64,000 bases of DNA, taken from the NCBI GenBank assembly GCA_937872385.1, contig CALMSO010000061.1:1-64000 (forward strand). Reading direction: 5' to 3'. The stretch's first letter is position 1; every line of letters starts with the position of its first letter. The stretch is from an uncultured Saprospiraceae bacterium (lineage in GTDB: Bacteria; Bacteroidota; Bacteroidia; Chitinophagales; Saprospiraceae). This document shows, one piece after another, positions 1-9,400 of this stretch. Under the pieces are notes generated by a model. The model did not search any database, was not told the origin of the DNA, and was given only the letters and a program-made list of their open reading frames with translations. The position numbers and the translations under genes were made by a program.

Positions 1-147
1 ACCACGGGCCCCATGCGCAGTGGTTTTTGGGTAGAAGGGCAGGGCCGCGATGTGCACGTATTGCCGGACGGTAGGGTGCTGGTAGCGCGCAATGATTTGC
101 CGATGCAAATTTTCAAGACGCGCCCGACGCGCAGTGCCCAAGAATGA
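1..147 (+). CDS. 3' end of an unidentified gene (partial)
   Basis: An open frame enters the window at base 1 and stops with TGA at 145-147, giving the last 48 residues of a protein that begins upstream. The tail reads ...HVLPDGRVLVARNDLPMQIF..., which looks like a beta-propeller or sugar-dehydrogenase type strand repeat, but this is too short to name a family. The next gene starts 63 bases downstream on the same strand, so the two could be co-transcribed. Confidence 0.5.
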   Translation, partial: TTGPMRSGFWVEGQGRDVHVLPDGRVLVARNDLPMQIFKTRPTRSAQE

Positions 148-210
148 ACTGTCGGAAAAAACGATTTGTAAGTTAGAGCAGGAATATTCACGAACTAAAT
201 TTTTCCAATC

Positions 211-2286
211 ATGAAACCCACTCCCATATTCACTTTATTACTGTTCGTTATAATGGCATTTTCCTGCCAAAAACCAACTGCCGATACATTTAGCGTGGCC
301 TCGCCTGGGGAGCAGATTCAGGTGTCCTTCCTGCTGTCGGACGCGGGCCAACCGGGCTATACCGTGCGGTTCAAAGGGCAACCGATTATTGACACGTCCT
401 TTGTCAGCTTCGATTTGCGTGATGCGCCGCCATTGGGCACCGGCTGGGAAGTGTTGCGTACCGCCGTTCGCACTTTCGATGAAACCTGGCAACCTGTCTG
501 GGGCGAAGTACGTGAAATTCGCAATTATTATAATGAATTGCGGGTAGAATTGCAAGAAAAAGAAGCCTTGCAGCGCCGGATGAACCTTGTTTTTCGAGTG
601 TATGACGATGGTTTGGGTTTTCGGTATGAATTTCCGGAGCAACCCAATTTGCAAGAGGTAGTCATCATGGATGAAAATACCGAATTCAAACTCACTGGCA
701 ATCACCTCACTTGGTGGCAGCCCGGCGACTGGGATATTTATGAACATCATTACAACCGTACGCGTTTCCGCGAAATTGATGCTTTGTCTAAACGTGATCA
801 TCCTAATCTGGCACAGACCTACATCCCAGAGAATGCTGTGAATACGCCCGTGACTATGAGAACCGACGACGGCGTGTATCTTAGTTTTCACGAAGCTGCG
901 CTGTACGATTATTCTGATATGACGCTCAAAGTGGATACTGTCAATATGAGCTGGGTGAGCGAACTCGTAGGTGGGCCCGAAGACATCAAGGTGCGTACCC
1001 GCACGCCTTTTCATACACCCTGGCGCACCATTCAGATTGTGGACAGAGCTGGCGATCTCGTGGAGTCGCATCTGATTGTAAATCTTAACGAACCCAATGT
1101 GCTGGAAGATGTAAGCTGGATTACGCCCATGAAATACGTCGGTATCTGGTGGGAAATGCACCTCGGCAAGTCCACTTGGCAATACGAGGGCGGCAAGCAC
1201 GGCGCCACTACCGCCAATGCCAAGCGCCATATTGACTTTGCTGCGGCCAATGGTATCGGCGGGCTATTGGTAGAAGGCTGGAACACCGGTTGGGAGCACT
1301 GGATTGGCTTTGAAGACCGCGAAGGCGTCTTTGATTTTGTCACGCCCTACCCAGATTACGACATCGAGGAAGTGGTGCGCTACGGCCGGGAGAAAGGGGT
1401 ACAAATCATCATGCACCACGAGACTTCCTCGGCGGTGACTACTTACGAGCAACAATTGGATACGGCATTTGCTTTGTGTCAACAATTGGGTATTCATGCT
1501 GTAAAAACGGGTTACGTCGGTAAAATCATCCCGCGAGGCGAGTACCACCACGGACAATTCATGGTCAATCATTATCAGAAAGTGCTGGAAACAGCGGCAC
1601 GCTACCAGGTGGCGGTCAATGCCCACGAGCCAATCAAAGATACCGGCATCCGGCGCACTTGGCCCAGCTTTTTGTCGCGGGAGGGCTTGCGCGGGCAGGA
1701 ATTTAACTCATGGTCATTAGAAGGCGGCAACAACCGCGACCACCTACCCAATGTCGTTTTCACGCGCATGCTGGAGGGCCCCATTGATTATACACCGGGC
1801 ATTTTCAACCTGACGCTGGCACCTTGGCGCGAAGGAAGCCGCATTAAACACACCTTGGCGCAGGAGTTGGCTTTGTACGTCGTCATTTACAGCCCGGTAC
1901 AAATGGTAGCCGATTTACTCGAAAATTATGAAAATCAGCCTGCTTTTCAATTCATCCGCGATGTAGCGGTGGACTGGGACGATACGCGTGTACTCAACGG
2001 CGAGCCGGGCGATTTTGTAACTATTGTACGTAAAACCAAAGGCAAGGACGAATGGTTTTTGGGGAGCATCACCAATGAGGAGCCGCGGCAATTTACTATT
2101 GCGCTTGATTTTCTAGAACCTGGCAAAACCTACCAAGCCACCCTCTACACCGATGCCCCGGATACCGACTGGGAGAAGAACCCCACGGCCATCAGCATCA
2201 GCCAGCAGACCGTGCGCAATGGCGACACCCTTGCGTTGAATCTGGTGGCCAGTGGCGGCGTAGCGATTCGCTTTGCGGTAGAATAG
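211..2286 (+). CDS. GH97 family glycoside hydrolase, probable inverting alpha-glucosidase (SusB-like) lipoprotein
   Basis: The 691-residue product resembles SusB-type GH97 enzymes, which release glucose from alpha-glucans at the cell envelope. It starts with a lipoprotein signal (hydrophobic run ending FSC near residue 19), so it is probably anchored to a membrane. The N-terminal beta-sandwich spans about 25-290, the TIM barrel about 300-590 and a C-terminal beta domain about 600-690. Three glutamates stand out: E404 in MHHETS, E473 in NAHEP and E497 in RGQEFN. Their spacings (69 and 24 residues) equal those of the SusB catalytic residues E439, E508 and E532 as I remember them, which favours the inverting subgroup over the retaining alpha-galactosidase type. 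The length is close to the family norm. No SusC/SusD pair lies nearby. Confidence 0.93.
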   Translation: MKPTPIFTLLLFVIMAFSCQKPTADTFSVASPGEQIQVSFLLSDAGQPGYTVRFKGQPIIDTSFVSFDLRDAPPLGTGWEVLRTAVRTFDETWQPVWGEVREIRNYYNELRVELQEKEALQRRMNLVFRVYDDGLGFRYEFPEQPNLQEVVIMDENTEFKLTGNHLTWWQPGDWDIYEHHYNRTRFREIDALSKRDHPNLAQTYIPENAVNTPVTMRTDDGVYLSFHEAALYDYSDMTLKVDTVNMSWVSELVGGPEDIKVRTRTPFHTPWRTIQIVDRAGDLVESHLIVNLNEPNVLEDVSWITPMKYVGIWWEMHLGKSTWQYEGGKHGATTANAKRHIDFAAANGIGGLLVEGWNTGWEHWIGFEDREGVFDFVTPYPDYDIEEVVRYGREKGVQIIMHHETSSAVTTYEQQLDTAFALCQQLGIHAVKTGYVGKIIPRGEYHHGQFMVNHYQKVLETAARYQVAVNAHEPIKDTGIRRTWPSFLSREGLRGQEFNSWSLEGGNNRDHLPNVVFTRMLEGPIDYTPGIFNLTLAPWREGSRIKHTLAQELALYVVIYSPVQMVADLLENYENQPAFQFIRDVAVDWDDTRVLNGEPGDFVTIVRKTKGKDEWFLGSITNEEPRQFTIALDFLEPGKTYQATLYTDAPDTDWEKNPTAISISQQTVRNGDTLALNLVASGGVAIRFAVE

Positions 2287-2420
2287 TGCTGTAAAGGGGG
2301 GTAAAGCCGTCGTTACAATTCACTATTTGAAAAGGCTGCGCAAGCTATTGAAATAGAGGGTGTTAGGTTTCGAACATCGGTTTGCGGTACAAGGAATATT
2401 ATGATGTGAATTTTAAAAAA

Positions 2421-2464
2421 GAAAGGGGGACGCTATAAATATGTAATAAAATCGTCCCCCTTTC
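2421..2464. terminator. Bidirectional intrinsic terminator between convergent genes
   Basis: A perfect 12-bp inverted repeat, GAAAGGGGGACG at 2421-2432 and CGTCCCCCTTTC at 2453-2464, encloses a 20-base loop. On the minus strand the stem is followed by a run of six T (complement of 2415-2420). It sits between the 3' ends of the GH97 gene and the OmpA-family gene and probably ends mainly the latter's transcript. Confidence 0.8.
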
Positions 2465-2501
2465 AATGTTCAGAAATACGCTGAATGCCGATAAGCTACC
2501 A

Positions 2502-5129
2502 TCATTTTTTCTGCATATCCTCAATTGACATTATACTTGGGGATTTCAGGAATTTTATTTCTACCCTTCGATATTGTGCTTTCTTTTCTTCAGGAATCGA
2601 AGTATCTGTAACTTCTGTGCCATGTCCCGATGTTGAGATTTTAATGGCAGGATAGCCTAAGTCCACAAGAATCTTCTTTACCGCATCAGCCCTTTCTTTT
2701 GATAGTTGTTTATTGCGCAGGACGTCACCGTCGGGGTCTGCAAATCCGATTATTTCAAGATCGAGTGCTTTGGAAGACAGTTGTTTATAAAACTGTTCCA
2801 ATTGTGTTCGCGCTTCTTTACTGATTGTAGATGCGTTTTTATCAAAAAACACCATGCTACTCTGTGGCGAAGCCTTATCCATCAATTTGATAGGCTCTGG
2901 CAAAACGATTGCCTCATCTTCTGAAGCCGGGAGTTCAAGTTCATTATTGAGTACTATTATAGAAGGGTCGACTGGCACGATTTTTATAGAACCTATTATA
3001 TCCAATGGTACTGCAAAATCTATTGTGCCATCCGGTTTAGTGGTAGCCTCGCCGATGGTTTGTCCATTTGCATCTACTATGGCAACACGAACCGGAATGC
3101 TATCCTTCAACTCAATGGTAGCGGTAATTGGCTTATACGGTTTAGACCTTATAATTTCAGGCATTCCGATAGTGTAAATATTCTGGATGCCACCGTACTC
3201 ATGGGTATGCGCAATAAAAGCCGTACGGCCACCCGTATTGACACTGAAATAGCACCAATCGTCTTGCAGGTTATTGATTTCCTTACCTGCATTTTCAGGG
3301 GTGGACCATTTTGTCCAGGTACTATCAAGGCGGGTGGTTTTATACACATCCATTCCGCCGAGTCCTTTATGACCATTGGAGCTAAAATACAGGGTAATCC
3401 CATCTGCACTCAAGTATGGGCTGCGTTCCTGCTTGCTTGTATTGACGGTTCTACCTATTGAAAAAGGCTTACCCCAGGTATCACCGGTTTTAAACATAAC
3501 AAAAATATCGGTATCGGATGCTTTATCAATCTTGGGCTGCCTAGTAGAAGCTGAAAAAATAATGACCCGGCCGTAATCGCCAAATACAGCGCGGCCGATC
3601 CACGGGAAAGCTTTTTCGTTCAATCCTGGAATGGGCTGTGGAACGCCCCAGCCAGTGTCCGTTATTTCACTAAGCCGGAGTTTATTGTTTACAAAAACAA
3701 GCATTTGCCGAGCATCCGAGCTAAGAGATAGCGGCACGTAATTTTCTGGTCCCGATAGGTTTTTTACTAATACGGGCTTTGTCCAGCGGCCGTCTTTCAG
3801 ATGCGACACAAAAACATCTTCACCTTTGATATTGTCCACTCTGCCTGATCCGGCAAAATAGAGGGTTTTTCCGTCAGGAGTAGGAACAGGGGAAAACTCG
3901 TTACCATTTCGCGTATTAATTGCGCTAAGCGGTTGCTGTTTGATGTTCTCGGCTGGGCGCTGTAGGATAGGGATAGCTGCATCAAACCACGATAGATCAA
4001 AGCCAAAATTCGAACAACCCAACCCATTACGCTTTATATTGGAAAAATAAGGCTGGGATTTTCGGGCCAATTCTTCTGCAAAGTCCCACTGCCTGGATTT
4101 AATGTATCTTTGCAACGTAGTTTCCATTAAATAATGCGCGCGCGCATTGGGTGCACTGCGTTCCATATAAGTGAGCATCTGCTGATGAAAACTGCTGTCC
4201 AATCGTAATCCATTGAATATAAAGGGACTCAATTTTTTGTCCATATTGATGTTGTCCCATTGAGTGCGTTGCGGCACTGTCAATTGCTCTATTACAGAAA
4301 TGTGGTTATTGATGTCTTTGTCTTTAATTCGCCAAACAACAGTTTCGTATAATGAACTAAGTGGACAATCATTCAGGAAATCGAGTAACGGTGCCAGCGA
4401 ATCTTTATCAATAACGGCTAAACATTGCGCTATGCAGCAGTCTTTGTTGATGTAATGCTTGGGATTTTCTTCAACAAATCGTTGGAGGTACTTGGCACTA
4501 AATTCGTTTATGAATCCACAAATCAAGAGCCATTCCGAATTGGCAGGAAATAAGAAGTTATTTTGTTCAATGATTGTGTGGTGGCGAGTAAAAAGGGAAT
4601 ATAACGTAGTGTAATTAGAAACCCTCGTTTTTTGCAATGTTTGCTGCACAGCATCCCGCCGCACCGCATCAAAGATTATTTGCGAGCTATCCGGAAGTTC
4701 CAGTGTTTCTGCGCTAAGTAGATCAAGTACTTCGTCTATCAAGGGTAGCGTTGTACGTTTGAGTAGGTCTTTTTCTATATTTTCCCGAATGCGACTTTTG
4801 GCATTGTCAAAATTGCGGGTCAACCACTTTTTCTCGCTTAGTTCGCGGTGCTTTTGACGAGATAGATTTTTGGCTAATACTTCTGCTTGCGTTATATGAT
4901 GATAAGCGCGAAGCCAGGATTTCAGCTTGCGTCCTTCGGATAGCGCTACTTTATGTAGCCCCCAGTGTGCCGAAGCGCCATAGACCGGATCATTCAAGTC
5001 TTTTTCGAGTGCTTCGGTTGCTTTGTCCCATTGTTCGTTGTCAATAAATCGGAATCCTTTGCTTACTTGTGCCAGTGCTGTATTTACACATAAGATAACA
5101 ATCAGGAAGGAAAGCATTTTTGCAGTCAT
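2502..5129 (-). CDS. OmpA-family envelope protein with PD40 propeller repeats
   Basis: The 875-residue product has an export signal (MTAKMLSFLIVILCVNTALAQ), a helical region of about 350 residues that may hold TPR-like repeats, then WD40-like PD40 strands (DGKTLYFAGSGR, SADGITLYFSSNG) and a C-terminal OmpA-like peptidoglycan-binding domain. The OmpA part begins near FFDKNASTIS and contains the typical GFADPDGD and LSKERADAVKKIL segments. This architecture is common in Bacteroidota, sometimes among T9SS or gliding-associated proteins, and places it in the periplasm or outer membrane bound to peptidoglycan. It is transcribed away from the LuxR-type regulator, with a 411-base divergent region between them. 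Its exact role is not known. Confidence 0.85.
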   Translation of the reverse strand: MTAKMLSFLIVILCVNTALAQVSKGFRFIDNEQWDKATEALEKDLNDPVYGASAHWGLHKVALSEGRKLKSWLRAYHHITQAEVLAKNLSRQKHRELSEKKWLTRNFDNAKSRIRENIEKDLLKRTTLPLIDEVLDLLSAETLELPDSSQIIFDAVRRDAVQQTLQKTRVSNYTTLYSLFTRHHTIIEQNNFLFPANSEWLLICGFINEFSAKYLQRFVEENPKHYINKDCCIAQCLAVIDKDSLAPLLDFLNDCPLSSLYETVVWRIKDKDINNHISVIEQLTVPQRTQWDNINMDKKLSPFIFNGLRLDSSFHQQMLTYMERSAPNARAHYLMETTLQRYIKSRQWDFAEELARKSQPYFSNIKRNGLGCSNFGFDLSWFDAAIPILQRPAENIKQQPLSAINTRNGNEFSPVPTPDGKTLYFAGSGRVDNIKGEDVFVSHLKDGRWTKPVLVKNLSGPENYVPLSLSSDARQMLVFVNNKLRLSEITDTGWGVPQPIPGLNEKAFPWIGRAVFGDYGRVIIFSASTRQPKIDKASDTDIFVMFKTGDTWGKPFSIGRTVNTSKQERSPYLSADGITLYFSSNGHKGLGGMDVYKTTRLDSTWTKWSTPENAGKEINNLQDDWCYFSVNTGGRTAFIAHTHEYGGIQNIYTIGMPEIIRSKPYKPITATIELKDSIPVRVAIVDANGQTIGEATTKPDGTIDFAVPLDIIGSIKIVPVDPSIIVLNNELELPASEDEAIVLPEPIKLMDKASPQSSMVFFDKNASTISKEARTQLEQFYKQLSSKALDLEIIGFADPDGDVLRNKQLSKERADAVKKILVDLGYPAIKISTSGHGTEVTDTSIPEEKKAQYRRVEIKFLKSPSIMSIEDMQKK

Positions 5130-5246
5130 GGTAGTCAGGTTTTAATAATGAAGTAATTGGAATGTAGCACAGTTTCGCGTTTTCGAGATCATCAAGAGCA
5201 ATATATTATTGCCCATAAATATAATAGTATCCTTATCATGTAGAAG

Positions 5247-5261
5247 GTAGTACGGTACTAC
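5247..5261. promoter_or_regulatory. Palindrome GTAGTA-N3-TACTAC upstream of the LuxR-type gene (candidate operator)
   Basis: GTAGTA (5247-5252), CGG, TACTAC (5256-5261) form a perfect 6+6 palindrome in the divergent region between the OmpA-family gene and the LuxR-type regulator. The same half-sites with the same 3-base spacing recur right after the regulator gene at 6296-6310. Matching inverted repeats on both sides of a regulator gene are what an autoregulated operator set would look like. That role is inference. Confidence 0.5.
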
Positions 5262-5338
5262 TACAACATGCAATAATTGGAGTATTATCATATCTTTTTA
5301 GTGCGGCAATGAGTACAAAAAGGCTTTTTAAGCTCATA

Positions 5339-5358
5339 TATACCAAATAATTGGTATA
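5339..5358. promoter_or_regulatory. AT-rich palindrome TATACCAA-ATAA-TTGGTATA
   Basis: A perfect 8-bp inverted repeat with a 4-base spacer lies about 180 bases before the LuxR-type gene. It has no T-run after it, so a protein-binding site is more likely than a terminator. About 30 bases downstream, TAACTTTG at 5390-5397 matches the Bacteroidota -7 element TAnnTTTG, but no TTG box lies at the right distance. The rest of 5130-5540 is AT-rich and shows no gene. Confidence 0.4.
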
Positions 5359-5540
5359 ACAAATATTTTTATACCTGCAAAAATAGGTCTAACTTTGATG
5401 CATCTGTAGATTATTATATGCAAAGCCCATAATCCTGCCGATTAATTGATCTGATTTACGCCTTTGGTGTGCAATCAGTGAAACTGTACAAAGTGATATG
5501 CTTTTTAATTTTTATGTAATAATGTAATAAGCAGCGTAGT

Positions 5541-6293
5541 ATGAACTTAGGCGAAGCGATAGATCCCCCTTGGTCGGAGGTAAGGCAACGCTGGCTGAAG
5601 GCAGTAGTACATCGGCCGCCCCGCACTGTTTTACAGCTCTTCGACGCGCGCGAGGGGTGCACCGTACGTTCATCGGGATTCAGTTTGCTGGGCTACGCGG
5701 ACGACCGGGAGTTCAATACGCGCGAGTTGCTTCAGAAAACACACGAAAATCAGCGAAGTTTGCTGCATTATCAGACAGAGAGAGTATATCAGGTATTTGT
5801 AGATAAACCAGAACTGATAAAGGGCAAGGGAGTAGTGTATTGCAATATGCGATCATTCATGGATGCCAAAGGGGAATTCTGGCGCGTACATCAAGCTTCA
5901 GTACCCATGCAGTTTGACTATGCCGGACGGCTGGTGCGGTATTTGAGTTATTATAGAATTATTGGTAAATATAATGGTGAGCCTTTTGAGACCGATATCT
6001 TCACGGATGCCCGGTTTCCGGAGGAAGAGCGTTTGCTCAAAGCAGCGTTGAAACAGATAAAAAGAGACCTTTTGCAAGGATTGGGCTTCACTTTAAGGCA
6101 GGAAGAAATCATTCGATTAATCCTTAAAAAACACTCCCGGAAGGATATTGCTGAAGTGCTGAAAATTGACCCTCGCACCGTGGACAAGCACCGACAAGCC
6201 ATTCTCGAAAAAGGGAGGGAAATTTTCCCGCTCAATCAATTTTCGAAGGCAGATGATGTGGTAGTATATCTCAATCGGCAATGGCTGTTGTAG
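5541..6293 (+). CDS. LuxR-type (GerE-fold) transcriptional regulator with PAS-like N-terminal part
   Basis: The 250-residue product ends in a LuxR-type helix-turn-helix, about residues 180-245: LTLRQEEIIRLILKK, then HSRKDIAEVLKIDPRTVDKH, where the second helix carries the usual V-x-x-H-R recognition pattern. The first 150 residues look like the PAS-like sensory part seen in many Bacteroidota LuxR proteins, but no ligand residues can be assigned. No receiver domain is present, so it is not an ordinary response regulator. Palindromes with identical half-sites flank the gene, one upstream and one starting two bases after the stop, before the large surface-protein gene. This suggests control of itself and of that neighbour. 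The start at 5541 gives a full N-terminal domain. Confidence 0.8.
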   Translation: MNLGEAIDPPWSEVRQRWLKAVVHRPPRTVLQLFDAREGCTVRSSGFSLLGYADDREFNTRELLQKTHENQRSLLHYQTERVYQVFVDKPELIKGKGVVYCNMRSFMDAKGEFWRVHQASVPMQFDYAGRLVRYLSYYRIIGKYNGEPFETDIFTDARFPEEERLLKAALKQIKRDLLQGLGFTLRQEEIIRLILKKHSRKDIAEVLKIDPRTVDKHRQAILEKGREIFPLNQFSKADDVVVYLNRQWLL

Positions 6294-6294
6294 G

Positions 6295-6311
6295 GGTAGT
6301 ACCATACTACC
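6295..6311. promoter_or_regulatory. Palindrome GGTAGTA-N3-TACTACC downstream of the LuxR-type gene (candidate operator)
   Basis: GGTAGTACCATACTACC is a perfect 7+7 palindrome with spacer CCA. It begins two bases after the stop codon of the regulator and lies 111 bases before the start of the 1398-residue surface-protein gene. Its core matches the palindrome at 5247-5261. Confidence 0.5.
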
Positions 6312-6343
6312 TCTTATGAAGGCAGAACAAATTATTTTTACGA

Positions 6344-6360
6344 CGGCAATAGCGTTGCCG
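6344..6360. repeat. Short hairpin CGGCAA-N5-TTGCCG
   Basis: CGGCAA at 6344-6349 and TTGCCG at 6355-6360 can pair across a 5-base loop in the leader of the large surface-protein gene. There is no T-run, so it is a leader structure or chance rather than a standard terminator. Confidence 0.3.
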
Positions 6361-6421
6361 CTAACTAAGGAGAATATTGCAATAGCAGAAACACCTATTC
6401 ACGAAAAGTTATTTCAAACCT

Positions 6422-9400
6422 ATGAAAACCCTTACTATGAGCCGTCTGACCCTACTTAGAGTTCCATTTTTAAAATGGCACATCTTCGGCTGCCTCGTTT
6501 TTTGTTTGGCGGCTTCAACTGCCTGGGGACAAGTCGTACCACTGCCAGTGTGTGAGGTCTATTGCCCGCAGGATTATAGCCCGGTATGCGTGGAGCTGGC
6601 AGATGGAACTATTGAAGAGTATCCCAATGCTTGTTCGGCAGAGTGCGATGGCTACACAGAAGATGATTTTGTACAATGTTACCCGGATCCGCCATGTTAT
6701 TGTCCAGCAGTGTACCCATTACCATATGATCCAGTATGTGTGCTCTTACCGGATGGCTCTATCAAAGAGTATTATAACCGTTGCTTTGCATGCAATTACG
6801 ACGAAGATGATTTTGTAGATTGTACATTGCCAGATCCGCCATGCTATTGCCCATTATATTATGATCCGGTATGCGTGCGCTTGCCCAATGGGACTTTACT
6901 TGAGTATTCTAATTCCTGTTTTGCAGCTTGCGATGGCTATACGGGAGATGATTTGATAGGTTGTGCAGCAGTAGATCCCTGTAGCAATTGCCCCACATTA
7001 TACGCACCGGTATGCGGCTCCGACGGGGTTACATATTCCAATTCGTGTCAGGCGGAGTGTGCTGGTGTAAGCTGGACGGCCGGTGCTTGTGCCCCGCCGC
7101 CGCCTACCGATGGGTACAGGTTTATCAGAGCAGTTATTTGCGAGCGTGTACAGTCTTCCAATCCGTACAATTTTATCAATGAGCGATATCTCTTTGAGCC
7201 GGGTGAGCGGGTTTCAGCTTGGATGGAATTAAGAGAGGCTTATGGGTCTATTCGAGGCAGATTTGAATGGTACAAACCCAACGGGCAACTGCATGTCAGT
7301 TATGAGACAATTACATTTACCAATAATACAGGCGGAAGAGTCAGGATGTATTCCTCTCGTACCGACATTACAGAAGGTGGTACATGGACGGTTCGATTCT
7401 ATGTACGGCGTAATAATGGCGCGTATCGTTTAGTAGAATCGCTCAATTTTGAGATAAGCTGTCTGTGCCCTGCATTATACGATCCCGTGTGCGGCTCTGA
7501 CGGTAATACTTACAGTAATGACTGTGCGGCTTCGTGCGCTGGCGTAGATTGGACAAGGGGCGCCTGTACGGATTGTAATGATTTGAATATCAGCACTTCA
7601 TCTGTTGATGCCACCTGTGGACAGTCGAATGGCTCAGCTGCGGCGAGCGCCACCGGTGGGCAGGCGCCTTATACCTATCGCTGGAGCAATGGCCGCACTG
7701 AAGCGATCATTACAGGGTTACCTATGGGCAATTACAACGTGACTGTAACCGATGCCAATAGCTGTACCCGTACACAAACGATCAATGTTGGAGCTATAAC
7801 TGGGCCTACCACGAGTGTCTCCGTAATGAATGCATCTTGTGGCCAATCGGATGGCTCAGCTACAGCGAGTGCTACCGGTGGGCAGGCACCTTATACCTAT
7901 CGCTGGAGCAATGGTCGCACTGGCGCTACTATTACAGGTCTATCCGAAGGTAATTACATTGTTACTGTTACTGATGCTAATAACTGCACTACAACAAGGC
8001 TTGTGCGCATTAACAACGCCACACCCCAGATAAATGTCTTGAATGTAGTCCCAGCTCAATGTGGACAGGCAAACGCTTCTGTTACCGTTCAGGCAGTTGG
8101 GGGGAGTACGCCATATGTGTATCGCTGGAGTAACGGGCAAATCGGGGACCGCTCGACTAATTTACAGGCAGACACTTACATAGTCACTGTCACAGATGCC
8201 AGGGGATGTACGGCAACCCGGAATGTAGTAATTAACGAAATAAATGCGGGTGAGCTATCTCTCATGACAATTGAACCTACCTGTGGGCAGAATAATGGAT
8301 TTATCAATGTCAATATAGTCGGAGGGACACCGCCTTATTCTTATCGCTGGAATAATGGACAAACCGGGTCTTTTTTATCGAATATAGTTGCCGGGACCTA
8401 CGCGGTTACGGTGACCGATGCCGCCAACTGTGTACAATCTCGGACAGTAACACTGAACCAAAGAGGTGGCATACTTAACATACCAAGCGCTGATATCACT
8501 AATGCGACTTGCGTCAGCAATTCCGGGGCTATTCGAGTTAATGTTTCAGGTGGCGAATCACCTTACAGCTATACTTGGAATACTGGTTCAACAGGTAGCT
8601 CCCTGAACAATCTTAATGCGGGTACTTATACTATAACCGTAAGCGATCGCAACAATTGCAGAGCTATCCGCTCTTTTATTGTCGAGCGTGTTTGTGATAC
8701 AGAATGCCAAGCACCCGTTGCTAATTTTGAATTTACTATTGATAACAATGGGGTAGTATCGTTTCGGAATACTTCTACAAATAATCCAAATACTTGCCGT
8801 TGGGATTTCGGTACGGGCGCCAGCTCTACCGATTGTAATCCAGTATATCAGTTTACACAAAGTGGTACTTTTGAGGTGAGGCTCACGGTTGGAAATGAGT
8901 GCGCTTCATATATACATTTCATAGCGATACCCATCCAGATAAATCTTGGCAACTCGGAATCCGGTTTTCGTTTGGAAATAGGCCAGGTAAGTGGTTCCAG
9001 TGGCGATGTGGTTTGTGTACCATTGTTGTTAAGAACGCCTGTACCCATTACATTCTCATCCATTCAGGGCACAATCTTACTTAGCAACACTCAGATTGCT
9101 CAATTAATCGAATTAGTAGAAAACCCAGCTATCACAGGGCTTTATAACAACAATCGCTTCAGCTATTCCGCCAGAAATGCACAAAATGCGGTTATGCGCG
9201 ACGGAGATACATTGTTTTGTATGCAAATAAGATTGGTTGGTAATCCCGGTGACCACTCTATAATTAATTTGACAGGTGATTTAACAGACTTCGAATTTGT
9301 TATTATAAACAATGGTACTACTACATTTCAAAATGATATTCCTATTATTGGTGGGCGAGTTTCCATTCATTCAAATACGCTTTCTATTCGTGGCAATATT

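Noticed and set aside
238..1230. Long open frame of 330 codons on the minus strand inside the GH97 gene
   Set aside because: The GH97 frame has clear catalytic motifs and a lipoprotein signal. The antisense frame encodes no recognisable domain and is a by-product of codon bias.
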